Assembly (NCBI GenBank): GCA_002348005.1
Contig: DDYQ01000025.1
Span: forward strand, 1,230-8,913
Direction: 5' to 3'
DNA: 7,684 nucleotides
Source of the DNA: Desulfobacteraceae bacterium UBA2230
GTDB lineage: Bacteria > Desulfobacterota > Desulfobacteria > Desulfobacterales > Desulfosarcinaceae
Shown: positions 1 to 6,842 of the stretch, piece by piece
Layout: each line of letters starts with the position of its first letter
Numbering within the stretch: position 1 is the first letter of the stretch
The notes under the pieces: model-generated
Database searches by the model: none
Seen by the model: only the letters and a program-made list of their open reading frames with translations
What the model was told of the DNA's origin: nothing
Program-made: the position numbers and the translations under genes

Positions 1-266
1 TGGTCGATACCGGAAGCCGCATGGACGACATCATCTTTCAGGAGTTCAAAGGCACCGGCAACATGGACCTGGTGCTCAGCCGCAAGTGCGCCGAGCAGCG
101 GGTCTGGCCCGCGATTCAGATCCACAACTCCGGCACCCGCAAGGAGCATCTGCTGCTGGATAAAAGGGAACTGGCCCGCGCCGTGGAGATCCGCCGCGCC
201 CTCTCGCACAAGGATGAGGTCGCGGCCATGGAAATCGTGCTGGAGCACCTGCTCCGGTCGCGCTGA
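1..266 (+). CDS. rho: Transcription termination factor Rho, C-terminal end (partial)
   Basis: The frame is open from base 3 and ends with TGA at 264-266, giving the last 87 residues of a protein that begins before the window. The stretch VDTGSRMDDIIFQEFKGTGNM, followed by SRKCAEQRVWPAI and SGTRKEHLLL, is the conserved end of the Rho ATPase domain. Rho is the hexameric RNA-dependent helicase that ends transcription on untranslated RNA in the cytoplasm. The SRK and SGTRKE segments lie in the part of Rho that contributes inter-subunit arginines to ATP hydrolysis (family knowledge). The protein stops at LEHLLRSR, roughly a dozen residues earlier than Escherichia coli Rho as I remember it, so the usual TKTN-type tail is absent. 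No neighbouring frame restores that tail. The downstream gene is convergent. Identity is secure; whether it is the only Rho of the genome cannot be seen. Confidence 0.95.
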   Translation, partial: VDTGSRMDDIIFQEFKGTGNMDLVLSRKCAEQRVWPAIQIHNSGTRKEHLLLDKRELARAVEIRRALSHKDEVAAMEIVLEHLLRSR

Positions 267-271
267 GCATC

Positions 272-287
272 GCGGGGCATTTCCCGC
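272..287. other. Small hairpin after rho stop
   Basis: GCGGG (272-276) pairs with CCCGC (283-287) around a six-base loop, six bases after the rho stop codon. No T-run follows on the plus strand, so it is not a classic intrinsic terminator. It may protect the rho mRNA end or be chance in GC-rich DNA. Confidence 0.3.
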
Positions 288-290
288 CGT

Positions 291-385
291 CCTGTCGATT
301 CCGATCCCGATTCGATTCCAGGGTGAACGCCGACCCTGCCCGGGATGGGGGTCGAATCCGCCGCATCGGGATCGGAATCGACGGG
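291..385. repeat. Long inverted repeat between convergent genes
   Basis: GTCGATTCCGATCCCGAT (294-311) is the exact reverse complement of 365-382, an 18-bp perfect stem. With one G-U pair (293/383) and two more C-G pairs it extends to 291-385. The interior holds a second hairpin, CAGGGT (319-324) with ACCCTG (333-338). The structure fits wholly between the stop of rho (266) and the stop of the convergent radical SAM gene (388), so transcripts from both sides would fold it at their 3' ends. Neither strand has a T-run after the stem, so a standard Rho-independent terminator is not supported. A bidirectional mRNA 3'-end structure or a dispersed intergenic palindrome are the likelier readings. Confidence 0.8.
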
Positions 386-387
386 CT

Positions 388-1749
388 TCACGTCGACGCT
401 GCGCAGCGCTGCTTGAGCTGCGAGAGCATCGGCCACGAAAAGCCTTCGCTCTGGCAGGGCAGCAAGGCGTTGTTGGTGAAGAGCGGGTCGGCGGCAAGAT
501 CGTAGCGCGAAGCGGCCACGGCCTCGGGCCACAGGCGCGTGTGGGGGATCGGCGTGTAGTAGGTGGGCACCGGCGTAACGCCGCACGCCTTGGCCGCGTC
601 GATGGATTCCGCAACCGCCGCCATGGACTGGCCGGGCAATCCCACCAGAAGATAGGCGCCGATCTGCCCCGGTTGGAATCCGGCCGCGCGCAGATGTCCC
701 ACCGCCTGCCGGAACTCCGCTTCGCTGACCTTGCGGTCCAGCCCGCTGCGCGCCTCGAAGGCCGTAGTCTCCAGCCCCAGGCGCAGCGTGTGAAATCCGG
801 CCGCGAACATGGCCCTTGCCGTCCGGGCGGTAATGGCGCGGATGTGCAGGGCGTTGGGTGTGTGAAAGAAGATCGGCAGGCCCAGCCGGATGATCGCTTC
901 CAGCATGGGCAGCGCATGGGTTTCGGCATCCACCAGCAGGGCGTCGTCATAGAAGGCGAAATCGACCGCACCGTGCCGGCGGTGCCAGTAGTCGACCTCG
1001 GCCGCCACCGATGCCGGCGAGCGGCGCACCATCTGCGGTTGCAGGTAGCGGTTGGCGCAGTAGGCGCAATCGAAGGGGCAGCCGCGCGAGGTGAGCAGGG
1101 GCACCGCGCCCACCCGGTGCTGCAGGTCCAGGGCCGGGCACGGCAGGGCGTCCAGATCGAGCGGGTCGAAAGCGCCCGGCAGGCGGTAGCCGGTATGGTG
1201 CCGGATGCGTTCGGGCAGGCTCTGGCCGTTATCGCTCAGCACCTCGTCGGCGCCGCTGCGCGCACGGGCGTGCCCGGCGCAGAGCCGGGCGTAGATGCCG
1301 CCCAGCAGCAGCGGAACCTGCGCAAAGCGCGCTTTCAGGACGCCGATGGTTTCGAACACGCCGGGATACCAGTAGGTCATGACCGAGGTGACCAGGATCA
1401 GGTCGGGCCGCGGCAGGCGGGCCAGGTCGGCGTGCAGCCACTCGGGGGCAATGCCGTAGCGCGAATAGGTGCGCCGGATATCGGGCAGCCCGGGCGGTTT
1501 GGGCAGGGCCTGCTTGAGGTAAGGCCCGCGTCCGTGGCGACCGGCGGGATCGATCCGCGGCGCCCGGGGATGAAAGCGGTCCAGGCAGTCGATATAGGAC
1601 ACCCGCAGCCCGGCGCGCCGCAGCATGGCGGCCAGTTGAAGCAGGCCGTACGGCCGGGCCCAGTAGTCGTAGGCCGCAAAGTCGTGGATCCAGGGATTGA
1701 CCAGCAGGATGTGCGGCCGGTCGAGGCGGCCGTTCACAGCGGAGGGCAT
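388..1749 (-). CDS. B12-binding-domain radical SAM protein
   Basis: This is a 453-residue protein if started at the ATG at 1749. Residues about 12-180 resemble the Rossmann-like cobalamin-binding domain that precedes many radical SAM cores: PHILLVNPW, then WARPYGLLQLAAMLRRAGL and later LLLGGIYARL. Residues about 215-400 form the radical SAM core, with TSRGCPFDCAYC carrying the three iron-sulfur cysteines (C224, C228, C231), then LRLGLETT and YLLVGLPGQS. Such enzymes cleave S-adenosylmethionine to start radical reactions, often methylations or ring rearrangements; the substrate is not evident. Start choice: the frame stays open to an ATG at 1794, but that would overlap ahbB by 32 bases, and neither start has a clear ribosome site. 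The 1749 start leaves a 13-base gap after the ahbB stop and puts the domain near the N-terminus. Co-transcription with ahbB is likely and suggests tetrapyrrole-related work, but this is inference. It does not look like AhbC or AhbD, which lack the B12-type N-terminal domain. Confidence 0.85.
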   Translation of the reverse strand: MPSAVNGRLDRPHILLVNPWIHDFAAYDYWARPYGLLQLAAMLRRAGLRVSYIDCLDRFHPRAPRIDPAGRHGRGPYLKQALPKPPGLPDIRRTYSRYGIAPEWLHADLARLPRPDLILVTSVMTYWYPGVFETIGVLKARFAQVPLLLGGIYARLCAGHARARSGADEVLSDNGQSLPERIRHHTGYRLPGAFDPLDLDALPCPALDLQHRVGAVPLLTSRGCPFDCAYCANRYLQPQMVRRSPASVAAEVDYWHRRHGAVDFAFYDDALLVDAETHALPMLEAIIRLGLPIFFHTPNALHIRAITARTARAMFAAGFHTLRLGLETTAFEARSGLDRKVSEAEFRQAVGHLRAAGFQPGQIGAYLLVGLPGQSMAAVAESIDAAKACGVTPVPTYYTPIPHTRLWPEAVAASRYDLAADPLFTNNALLPCQSEGFSWPMLSQLKQRCAAST

Positions 1750-1762
1750 GGCAGCGGCCGTA

Positions 1763-2293
1763 TCAGACGCCGCTGTCGGGCGGCCGCTCGACATCGTTGA
1801 AATACTGCATGGAGGTCTTCTTCAGCTCGCGCCGGCTGAAGAGCAGGTCATAGATCGTTACGCCGGACTTGCGCGCCATGCGGGCAGCGGTGCGGCGGCA
1901 GCTTTCCTCGTCGTTGCCGTGCACCATGGTGTAGAGATTGTACGGCCAGCCCGCGGCCGGATCGCGCCGGTAGCAGTGCGACACCTCGCGGAAAGCGGCC
2001 ATGGTGCGCCCCACCGCTTCCACACGCTCCTCCTCCACCTGCCAGGCCACCATCACATTGGCCGTGTAGCCCGATTTCTGGTGGCGCAGGGTGGCGCCGA
2101 AGCGCCGCACGATCTTGCGCCGCACCAGATCGCCGAGTACGCGCAGGAACTCCTCTTCACTGATCCCGATCTGCTCGGCCATGATCAGGTAGGGACGCGC
2201 TTCGATCGGCATGTCGCCCTGCACGGCGGCGATCACGCGCTTTTCGAGGTCGCTCAGCCCGGCGGCCGGGCCGTTTGGGGATTCATTTTCCAT
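1763..2293 (-). CDS. ahbB: Siroheme decarboxylase subunit, AhbB-like (Lrp/AsnC fold)
   Basis: This 176-residue protein has a helix-turn-helix-like N-terminal region (about residues 13-65, ending VRRKIVRRFGA) and a C-terminal alpha/beta ligand domain. The signature segments are FGATLRHQKSGYTANVMVAW (66-85), SHCYRR (105-110) and WPYNLYTMVHG (116-126), typical of the AhbA/AhbB/NirDLGH family. In sulfate reducers and methanogens, AhbA and AhbB together remove two acetate carboxyls from siroheme to give 12,18-didecarboxysiroheme in the alternative heme pathway. The family looks like a transcription factor but acts as an enzyme. The YNLYTMVHG form makes me favour AhbB over AhbA; no partner subunit is in the window. 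Histidines 71 and 106 are candidate active-site residues. The frame extends upstream to 2359, but the ATG at 2293 is preceded by AAGAAAGGCGG with good spacing and removes a non-conserved 22-residue leader. It heads a probable two-gene unit with the radical SAM gene. Confidence 0.82.
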   Translation of the reverse strand: MENESPNGPAAGLSDLEKRVIAAVQGDMPIEARPYLIMAEQIGISEEEFLRVLGDLVRRKIVRRFGATLRHQKSGYTANVMVAWQVEEERVEAVGRTMAAFREVSHCYRRDPAAGWPYNLYTMVHGNDEESCRRTAARMARKSGVTIYDLLFSRRELKKTSMQYFNDVERPPDSGV

Positions 2294-2353
2294 GGCCGCC
2301 TTTCTTAGCAGATGTCGATGGTCCTGCCAACAGATCTCGCGCCAGCTTCTTGA

Positions 2354-2402
2354 CCGCACAGGGTTAATGGATTAGTTGAAGATAAACTCACCCGTTGTGC
2401 GG
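2354..2402. promoter_or_regulatory. Inverted repeat upstream of ahbB
   Basis: CCGCACA (2354-2360) followed by GGGT pairs with ACCC (2390-2393) and TGTGCGG (2396-2402), giving 7 plus 4 base pairs with a two-base bulge. It encloses an AT-rich stretch of about 25 bases (2365-2389). It lies 60-110 bases before the ahbB start. An AT-rich core between GC-rich arms could be a promoter flanked by operator half-sites, or an RNA stem-loop in the ahbB leader. Its function is inferred only from position. Confidence 0.4.
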
Positions 2403-2453
2403 AATCTGGAAGTGATCGCTGAAGCCGCCAGGCGCATTCCGCCTTTTATCCCG

Positions 2454-2498
2454 CGCAGCGGTACGGCGCAAGCCTGGGCGGCACTTCAAACCGCTGCG
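2454..2498. repeat. 9-bp inverted repeat in the divergent spacer
   Basis: CGCAGCGGT (2454-2462) is the exact reverse complement of ACCGCTGCG (2490-2498), with 27 bases between the arms. No T-run follows on either strand. It may be a protein-binding dyad or part of a dispersed intergenic repeat. Confidence 0.4.
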
Positions 2499-2619
2499 GC
2501 GATACCCTGAAACCCGAGAACCCCGGCATAGCGGTGCGCTAAGGCAAACAACCGTACTTGGGCATTTCAGATATCCGCATTTGGGATTAACTCTTTTGTT
2601 TTTTGCAATCGAGGAAGCC

Positions 2620-3183
2620 ATGAAGGAATGTCTGCTGCTGGTCGATCTTCAGAACGATTACTTTCCCGGCGGCCGGATGGAACTGGTCGGCATCGACGCG
2701 GCGGCAAAGAACGCCGCCCGGCTGCTGGACGAATTCCGCGCCGCTGAGCTGCCGGTCGTGCATGTGCAGCACGTTGCGACCCGTCCCGGGGCGACCTTCT
2801 TCCTGCCGGATACCGACGGTGCCCAGATCCATGCGCGGGTCGCGCCCCGGCCCGGTGAAATCGTGGTCGTCAAGCACTTCCCCAACAGCTTCCGGGAGAC
2901 CGAACTACTGAAGACTCTGAACGCGTCGCAGCTCGACACGCTCGTGATCTGCGGCGCCATGAGCCACATGTGCATCGATGCGACCACCCGCGCCGCCGCC
3001 GATCTGGGGTTCACCTGCACGGTGGCCGCCGACGCCTGCGCGGCCCGCGATCTGACCTTCGGGGATCGTGTGGTGAAGGCGGCGGATGTTCACGCCGCCT
3101 TCATGGCCGCCCTCTCGGCCGCGTATGCAACGGTAGCAGCCACGGAAGAGATTATCCTGCACGGGGCGCGGGTGCGCGCCTGA
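2620..3183 (+). CDS. Isochorismatase-family cysteine hydrolase
   Basis: This 187-residue protein is full length for the family. The isochorismatase/nicotinamidase catalytic triad is visible: Asp9 in LLVDLQNDYF, Lys85 in VVKHFPNSF and Cys118 in GAMSHMCIDATTRAA. The residues before Cys118 match the loop that carries the family's cis-peptide and oxyanion hole. Members hydrolyse amides or vinyl ethers such as nicotinamide, isochorismate or N-carbamoyl compounds. The HVQHVATRPGATFFLP segment is typical of general members near YcaC and of uncharacterised hydrolases rather than of true PncA, so I leave the substrate open. The ATG at 2620 has GAGG at 2611-2614 just upstream; longer frames opening at the TTG at 2581 lack such a site. 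A DUF488 gene follows 46 bases downstream on the same strand, probably co-transcribed. The protein is cytoplasmic, with no signal peptide. Confidence 0.9.
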   Translation: MKECLLLVDLQNDYFPGGRMELVGIDAAAKNAARLLDEFRAAELPVVHVQHVATRPGATFFLPDTDGAQIHARVAPRPGEIVVVKHFPNSFRETELLKTLNASQLDTLVICGAMSHMCIDATTRAAADLGFTCTVAADACAARDLTFGDRVVKAADVHAAFMAALSAAYATVAATEEIILHGARVRA

Positions 3184-3229
3184 ACCGTGTGCCAAACAGC
3201 GCTTCGCAGAGCAAGAACAAGGAGTGGAC

Positions 3230-3616
3230 ATGACCATCCGCATCATTCGCCTGGGGACCGAACGGTCGCCCGGGGAGGGGCTGCGCATCGGTACGGTGCG
3301 CCGGCCGCCGCGCGGCGTGAAGAAAGAGGATTACGCCGCGCAGAACTGGTACGATGTCTGGTTTCCCAATCTTTCCCCGTCGCCGGAAACGATGAAACTG
3401 GGGCAGAGCGCCAAAGACGATAAGGAATGGCGGCTCTTTCTGCGCAAGTTCCGCGCCGAGATGGCGGCACCGGACGCCGCCCGCACGCTCGACCTTCTGG
3501 CCGCCCTCTCGCACCGGACCGATCTGGCCATCGGCTGCTACTGCGCCGACGAAGCCCGCTGTCACCGCGCAGTGCTGCGCGAACTGTTGATCGAACGCGG
3601 GGCGGCAGTCAAGTAA
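3230..3616 (+). CDS. DUF488 family protein (YeaO-like)
   Basis: This small protein of 128 residues begins MTIRIIRLGTERSPGEGLRIGT. It carries RRPPRGVKKEDYAAQNWYDVWFPNLSPS (about 24-51), DDKEWRLFLRKFRAEM (63-78) and CYCADEARCHRAVLRELL (103-120), the hallmarks of DUF488 and the E. coli YeaO group. Cys103, Cys105, Cys111 and His112 form a conserved cluster that could bind a metal or serve in redox or nucleotide chemistry. The biochemical role of the family is not established to my knowledge. The ATG at 3230 is chosen because AAGGAG sits at 3219-3224; a GTG at 3224 would overlap that site. It follows the isochorismatase-like gene by 46 bases and probably shares its transcript. Length is normal for the family and nothing appears broken. 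Confidence 0.85.
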   Translation: MTIRIIRLGTERSPGEGLRIGTVRRPPRGVKKEDYAAQNWYDVWFPNLSPSPETMKLGQSAKDDKEWRLFLRKFRAEMAAPDAARTLDLLAALSHRTDLAIGCYCADEARCHRAVLRELLIERGAAVK

Positions 3617-3774
3617 AGGGATCGCGGACGGATTTCGGGACCGAACGCATTATTGCCCGATCCGGTAAATATTGATTAGTCCAGAGCTTGCGGCTGGACG
3701 CGGCACGGCTTTTGATGCGCAGCGGCAAAATTGTCGTTATCTTGACCGGAGACTTTTTCGGTGAGCGAGGATCG

Positions 3775-4659
3775 ATGCTGAAACCCCATATGCCCTCCTT
3801 CCAGGATCGGGAAGACCCGCTGGTTCCCGCCGGCCTTCCTCCGGTCATCGATGCCCACGTTCACATTTTCCCGCGCGGGGTTTTCACGTCAATCCGCAAA
3901 TGGTTTGCCGAACATGCCTATCCCATTCGCTATGCAATGACTTCGTCCCAGATCATCGACTTTCTGCTGGCGCATGGCCTGAGCCGCATCGTCGCACTTC
4001 AATATGCCCATAAACCTGGAATCGCGAGGCAGCTCAACGCGTATATGGCGCAAAAGTGCGCCGCCTGCGGCCCCCGGGTATCGGGGCTGGCGACCGTATT
4101 CCCAGGGGAAGAAAATTCGGAAGCTATTCTGCAGGAAGCCTTCGATTCAGGATTGGCCGGATTGAAACTGCACGCGCACGTTCAATGCTTCGACATGAAC
4201 GCCGATCATATGAATCGTCTCTATGAAATCTGCCGCCTGAACCGCAAGCCGATCGTGATGCATGTCGGCAGGGAGCCCAAAAGCGCCTCCTACCGGTGCG
4301 ATCCCTACGCGCTTTGCAGTGCCGAACGGCTGGAAGATATCCTGAAAAATTTCCCCGATCTCAAGATCTGCGTACCCCATCTCGGGTTCGACGAACTGGC
4401 CGCTTACCGAAGATTGTCCGCCCAATATGACAACCTGTGGCTCGACACCACCATGGTGATCACCGATTATTTCCCGGTCGGCGAAAAAATCGCTCTCGAC
4501 CGCTACCGGGCGGACCGCGTGATGTATGGTTCCGATTTTCCGAACATCCCGTATGCATGGGACCGGGAGCTGAAAGCGTTGCGGGCCGCAGGGCTGTCCG
4601 ACGAGGCGCTGGAAAAGATTTGTTATCGGAACGCGGTCGATTTTTTCAACCTTCCTTGA
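3775..4659 (+). CDS. Metal-dependent amidohydrolase (amidohydrolase_2 / TIM-barrel)
   Basis: This 294-residue protein starts at the ATG at 3775, which has GAGCGAGG just upstream. The metal site of the amidohydrolase superfamily can be followed in order: HxH at His28 and His30 in VIDAHVHIF, Lys131 with His133 in GLKLHAHV, His163 in VMHVGR, His202 in VPHLGF and Asp254 in MYGSDFPN. This order fits the amidohydrolase_2 branch (decarboxylases and lactone or amide hydrolases such as ACMSD-like proteins) better than TatD, though the substrate is unknown. The ending YRNAVDFFNL is also typical of that branch. An alternative in-frame ATG at 3715 would add 20 residues without family features. The gene stands apart, 158 bases after the DUF488 gene and convergent with mtnA, so it may have its own promoter; I saw no clear one. 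No transport signal is seen. Confidence 0.87.
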   Translation: MLKPHMPSFQDREDPLVPAGLPPVIDAHVHIFPRGVFTSIRKWFAEHAYPIRYAMTSSQIIDFLLAHGLSRIVALQYAHKPGIARQLNAYMAQKCAACGPRVSGLATVFPGEENSEAILQEAFDSGLAGLKLHAHVQCFDMNADHMNRLYEICRLNRKPIVMHVGREPKSASYRCDPYALCSAERLEDILKNFPDLKICVPHLGFDELAAYRRLSAQYDNLWLDTTMVITDYFPVGEKIALDRYRADRVMYGSDFPNIPYAWDRELKALRAAGLSDEALEKICYRNAVDFFNLP

Positions 4660-4817
4660 TCGGCGTTAAAGGGGCTTGCCGCCGCGCCTTCATCAGGCCT
4701 CGGGGCTGGAAAGCGGCGCGCTCGAAAAAGCGTTCCAGATCCGGCGCCATGCATCGCCCGCCGGGCCTAAGACGTCAAATAAGAACGGATGAAGTGACGC
4801 ACCCGGTCGCGGCCTTG
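4660..4817. other. Convergent gap between amidohydrolase and mtnA
   Basis: No gene is seen here. CGCGCC (4684-4689) could pair with a GGCGCG near 4713-4718, but no T-run follows, so no terminator is called for the plus-strand amidohydrolase. Confidence 0.4.
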
Positions 4818-4854
4818 AAAAACGCCGAAGTGCCCCTCACACAGGATGTCGGCG
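4818..4854 (-). terminator. Probable Rho-independent terminator of mtnA
   Basis: Read on the minus strand, CGCCGA (4854-4849) pairs with TCGGCG (4828-4823), with a possible inner GTG/CAC pairing, and five Ts follow at 4822-4818. The structure begins two bases after the mtnA stop codon, where an intrinsic terminator is expected. The loop is long (20 bases), which keeps this moderate. Confidence 0.55.
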
Positions 4855-4856
4855 AC

Positions 4857-5939
<1,083 letters not shown>

Positions 5940-5942
5940 AAA

Positions 5943-6002
5943 CTTCACCGGGGCAAAGCCTTTCAAAGGGATACGGGGAATATTTTCAGGGCTTTTGCCC
6001 TG
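5943..6002 (-). promoter_or_regulatory. mtnA leader with two competing RNA structures
   Basis: On the minus strand, CAGGGC-AAAA-GCCCTG (6002-5987) forms a perfect six-pair hairpin. The same bases (GGGCAAAAGCC, 6000-5990) can instead pair with GGCTTTGCCC (5960-5951), giving ten pairs with one bulged A. The two folds exclude each other. The second ends one base before the GGTGAAG ribosome site at 5949-5943, three bases ahead of the mtnA ATG. This could gate translation. I do not recognise a named riboswitch class. Confidence 0.4.
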
Positions 6003-6021
6003 TCCCCCTTGGTGCTTTGTG

Positions 6022-6048
6022 TTTATACAGGATGGACATTCTTTACAA
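6022..6048 (-). promoter_or_regulatory. Weak candidate promoter for mtnA
   Basis: On the minus strand TTGTAA (6048-6043) and TATAAA (6027-6022) resemble sigma-70 -35 and -10 boxes, about 85-110 bases ahead of mtnA. The spacer is 15 bases, shorter than the preferred 17, so the call is tentative. It lies between the insertion sequence end and mtnA in a noticeably AT-richer stretch. Confidence 0.28.
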
Positions 6049-6098
6049 TGTTTTTTTCCCAACAAACCCCCTCTTTCTTTTGCCACGATAAATTTGTT

Positions 6099-6842
6099 CT
6101 ATAGATTTGAAGCAGGGGTAAAGGCGCATGAGTTTTTCGTCATCCGCAGATAGTCAAAGACCAGGCGCGTGTTGCGGGTGAGTTCTCGCATTTTTTGAGC
6201 GACGCTGCGCACCCCTTTGGATTTGATAATGCCGACGGCAAAGCGCCGGAATCGCGTCACGTTTTCCGGACCATACCCCTTGCTTATCCGGCTGCGGTCC
6301 TCATCGTAGTTCCAGTCGATGATATGATGGCAGCTATTTTCTATGGACCAATGGAGACGATTGGCGTTCAGGACTCGTTGGGCGTCGGCTTCCTCAGGGG
6401 TCCGGCTGGTGATGCCATAGGCGATATCTTTGGAATGTTTTCCGGTTTTTTTGTTGATGGACTCCCGTTCGATCACAAAAGCCTGTCCGACATGCGGGAA
6501 GCTGAGGTAGTTATTCAGTTCGGTGGTAACCCAAATTTTACGGGTTTCGATCCGGCCATGATCAGGTGGATCGTAAATAACGAAATCGGGCTCACCGCGA
6601 TTCAGGAAGAAAAATGAGATATCCTCATGGAGTGTGGGCTGGTTCGCCTTGACGGTGAAGTGGTAATGCGCTTTTCGTTCATCGACGATGTAGTTGGCCA
6701 GCTTCCATTGGGTTAACAGGGCGTCGGCGGTAATGTCCTTTCCCTCGATATCGATGGCATCAAGCAGGGGAACAGCCATTTTGATTTCGTTGGTACGCTT
6801 GAGTTCATCGTTGCCTTCTATGGGTAGAGAGCCGACTTTTTT
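6099..6842 (-). CDS. ISAs1 transposase, C-terminal part (-1 frame)
   Basis: This is the second half of the transposase, read in the -1 frame from the slippery run. It holds the remaining catalytic acids: Asp in GKDITADALLTQ (codon 6725-6723) and Glu in LHWSIENSCHH (codon 6341-6339), followed by IIDWNYDEDRSR, typical of ISAs1. The region VKANQPTLHEDI and DHGRIETRKIW is also family-typical. Joined to the first half by a -1 shift, the whole transposase from the ATG at 7282 would be 394 residues, close to full size, with no other stop or deletion. The frame is nominally open upstream to 6923, but those extra residues duplicate the region coded in the other frame and are not real. The last residues (PASNL) may lie beyond the element end. 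Without the shift this half has no start signal and would be silent, so it may be the remnant of an inactivated gene. Confidence 0.8.
   Translation of the reverse strand, partial: KKVGSLPIEGNDELKRTNEIKMAVPLLDAIDIEGKDITADALLTQWKLANYIVDERKAHYHFTVKANQPTLHEDISFFFLNRGEPDFVIYDPPDHGRIETRKIWVTTELNNYLSFPHVGQAFVIERESINKKTGKHSKDIAYGITSRTPEEADAQRVLNANRLHWSIENSCHHIIDWNYDEDRSRISKGYGPENVTRFRRFAVGIIKSKGVRSVAQKMRELTRNTRLVFDYLRMTKNSCAFTPASNL

Larger units (their letters stand above)
2294..2619. other. Divergent intergenic region without a gene
   Basis: This spacer of 326 bases separates ahbB (leftward) from the isochorismatase-like gene (rightward) and should hold the promoters of both. I could not identify convincing -35/-10 pairs. 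It contains two dyads, listed separately, and a short hairpin (AGGCG 2430-2434 with CGCCT 2440-2444) followed by TTTT with no plus-strand gene ahead of it. A minus-strand open frame of 77 codons (2388-2621) has no ribosome site and no recognisable domain, and I do not call it. Confidence 0.6.

Noticed and set aside
214..1800. A very long plus-strand open frame opposite the radical SAM gene
   Set aside because: It is a GC-driven antisense frame rich in Arg, Gly and Ala, with no domain; the minus strand codes a clear radical SAM protein.
2430..2447. AGGCG/CGCCT hairpin followed by TTTT on the plus strand, terminator-like
   Set aside because: The stem is only five pairs and no plus-strand gene lies upstream for it to terminate.
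2388..2621. A minus-strand open frame of 77 codons with several cysteines upstream of ahbB
   Set aside because: No ribosome site or domain; it crosses the start of the opposite gene and the inverted repeats.
5943..6020. Resemblance of the mtnA leader to a cyclic-di-GMP (GEMM) riboswitch, from CAGGGCAAA and GAAAGG segments
   Set aside because: The segments are not in the right order or spacing and the GEMM core is not formed.
5940..6086. A 49-residue upstream extension of MtnA with a CKECPSC motif
   Set aside because: It needs a GTG start without a ribosome site, is not part of MtnA, and overlaps the structured leader and the candidate promoter.
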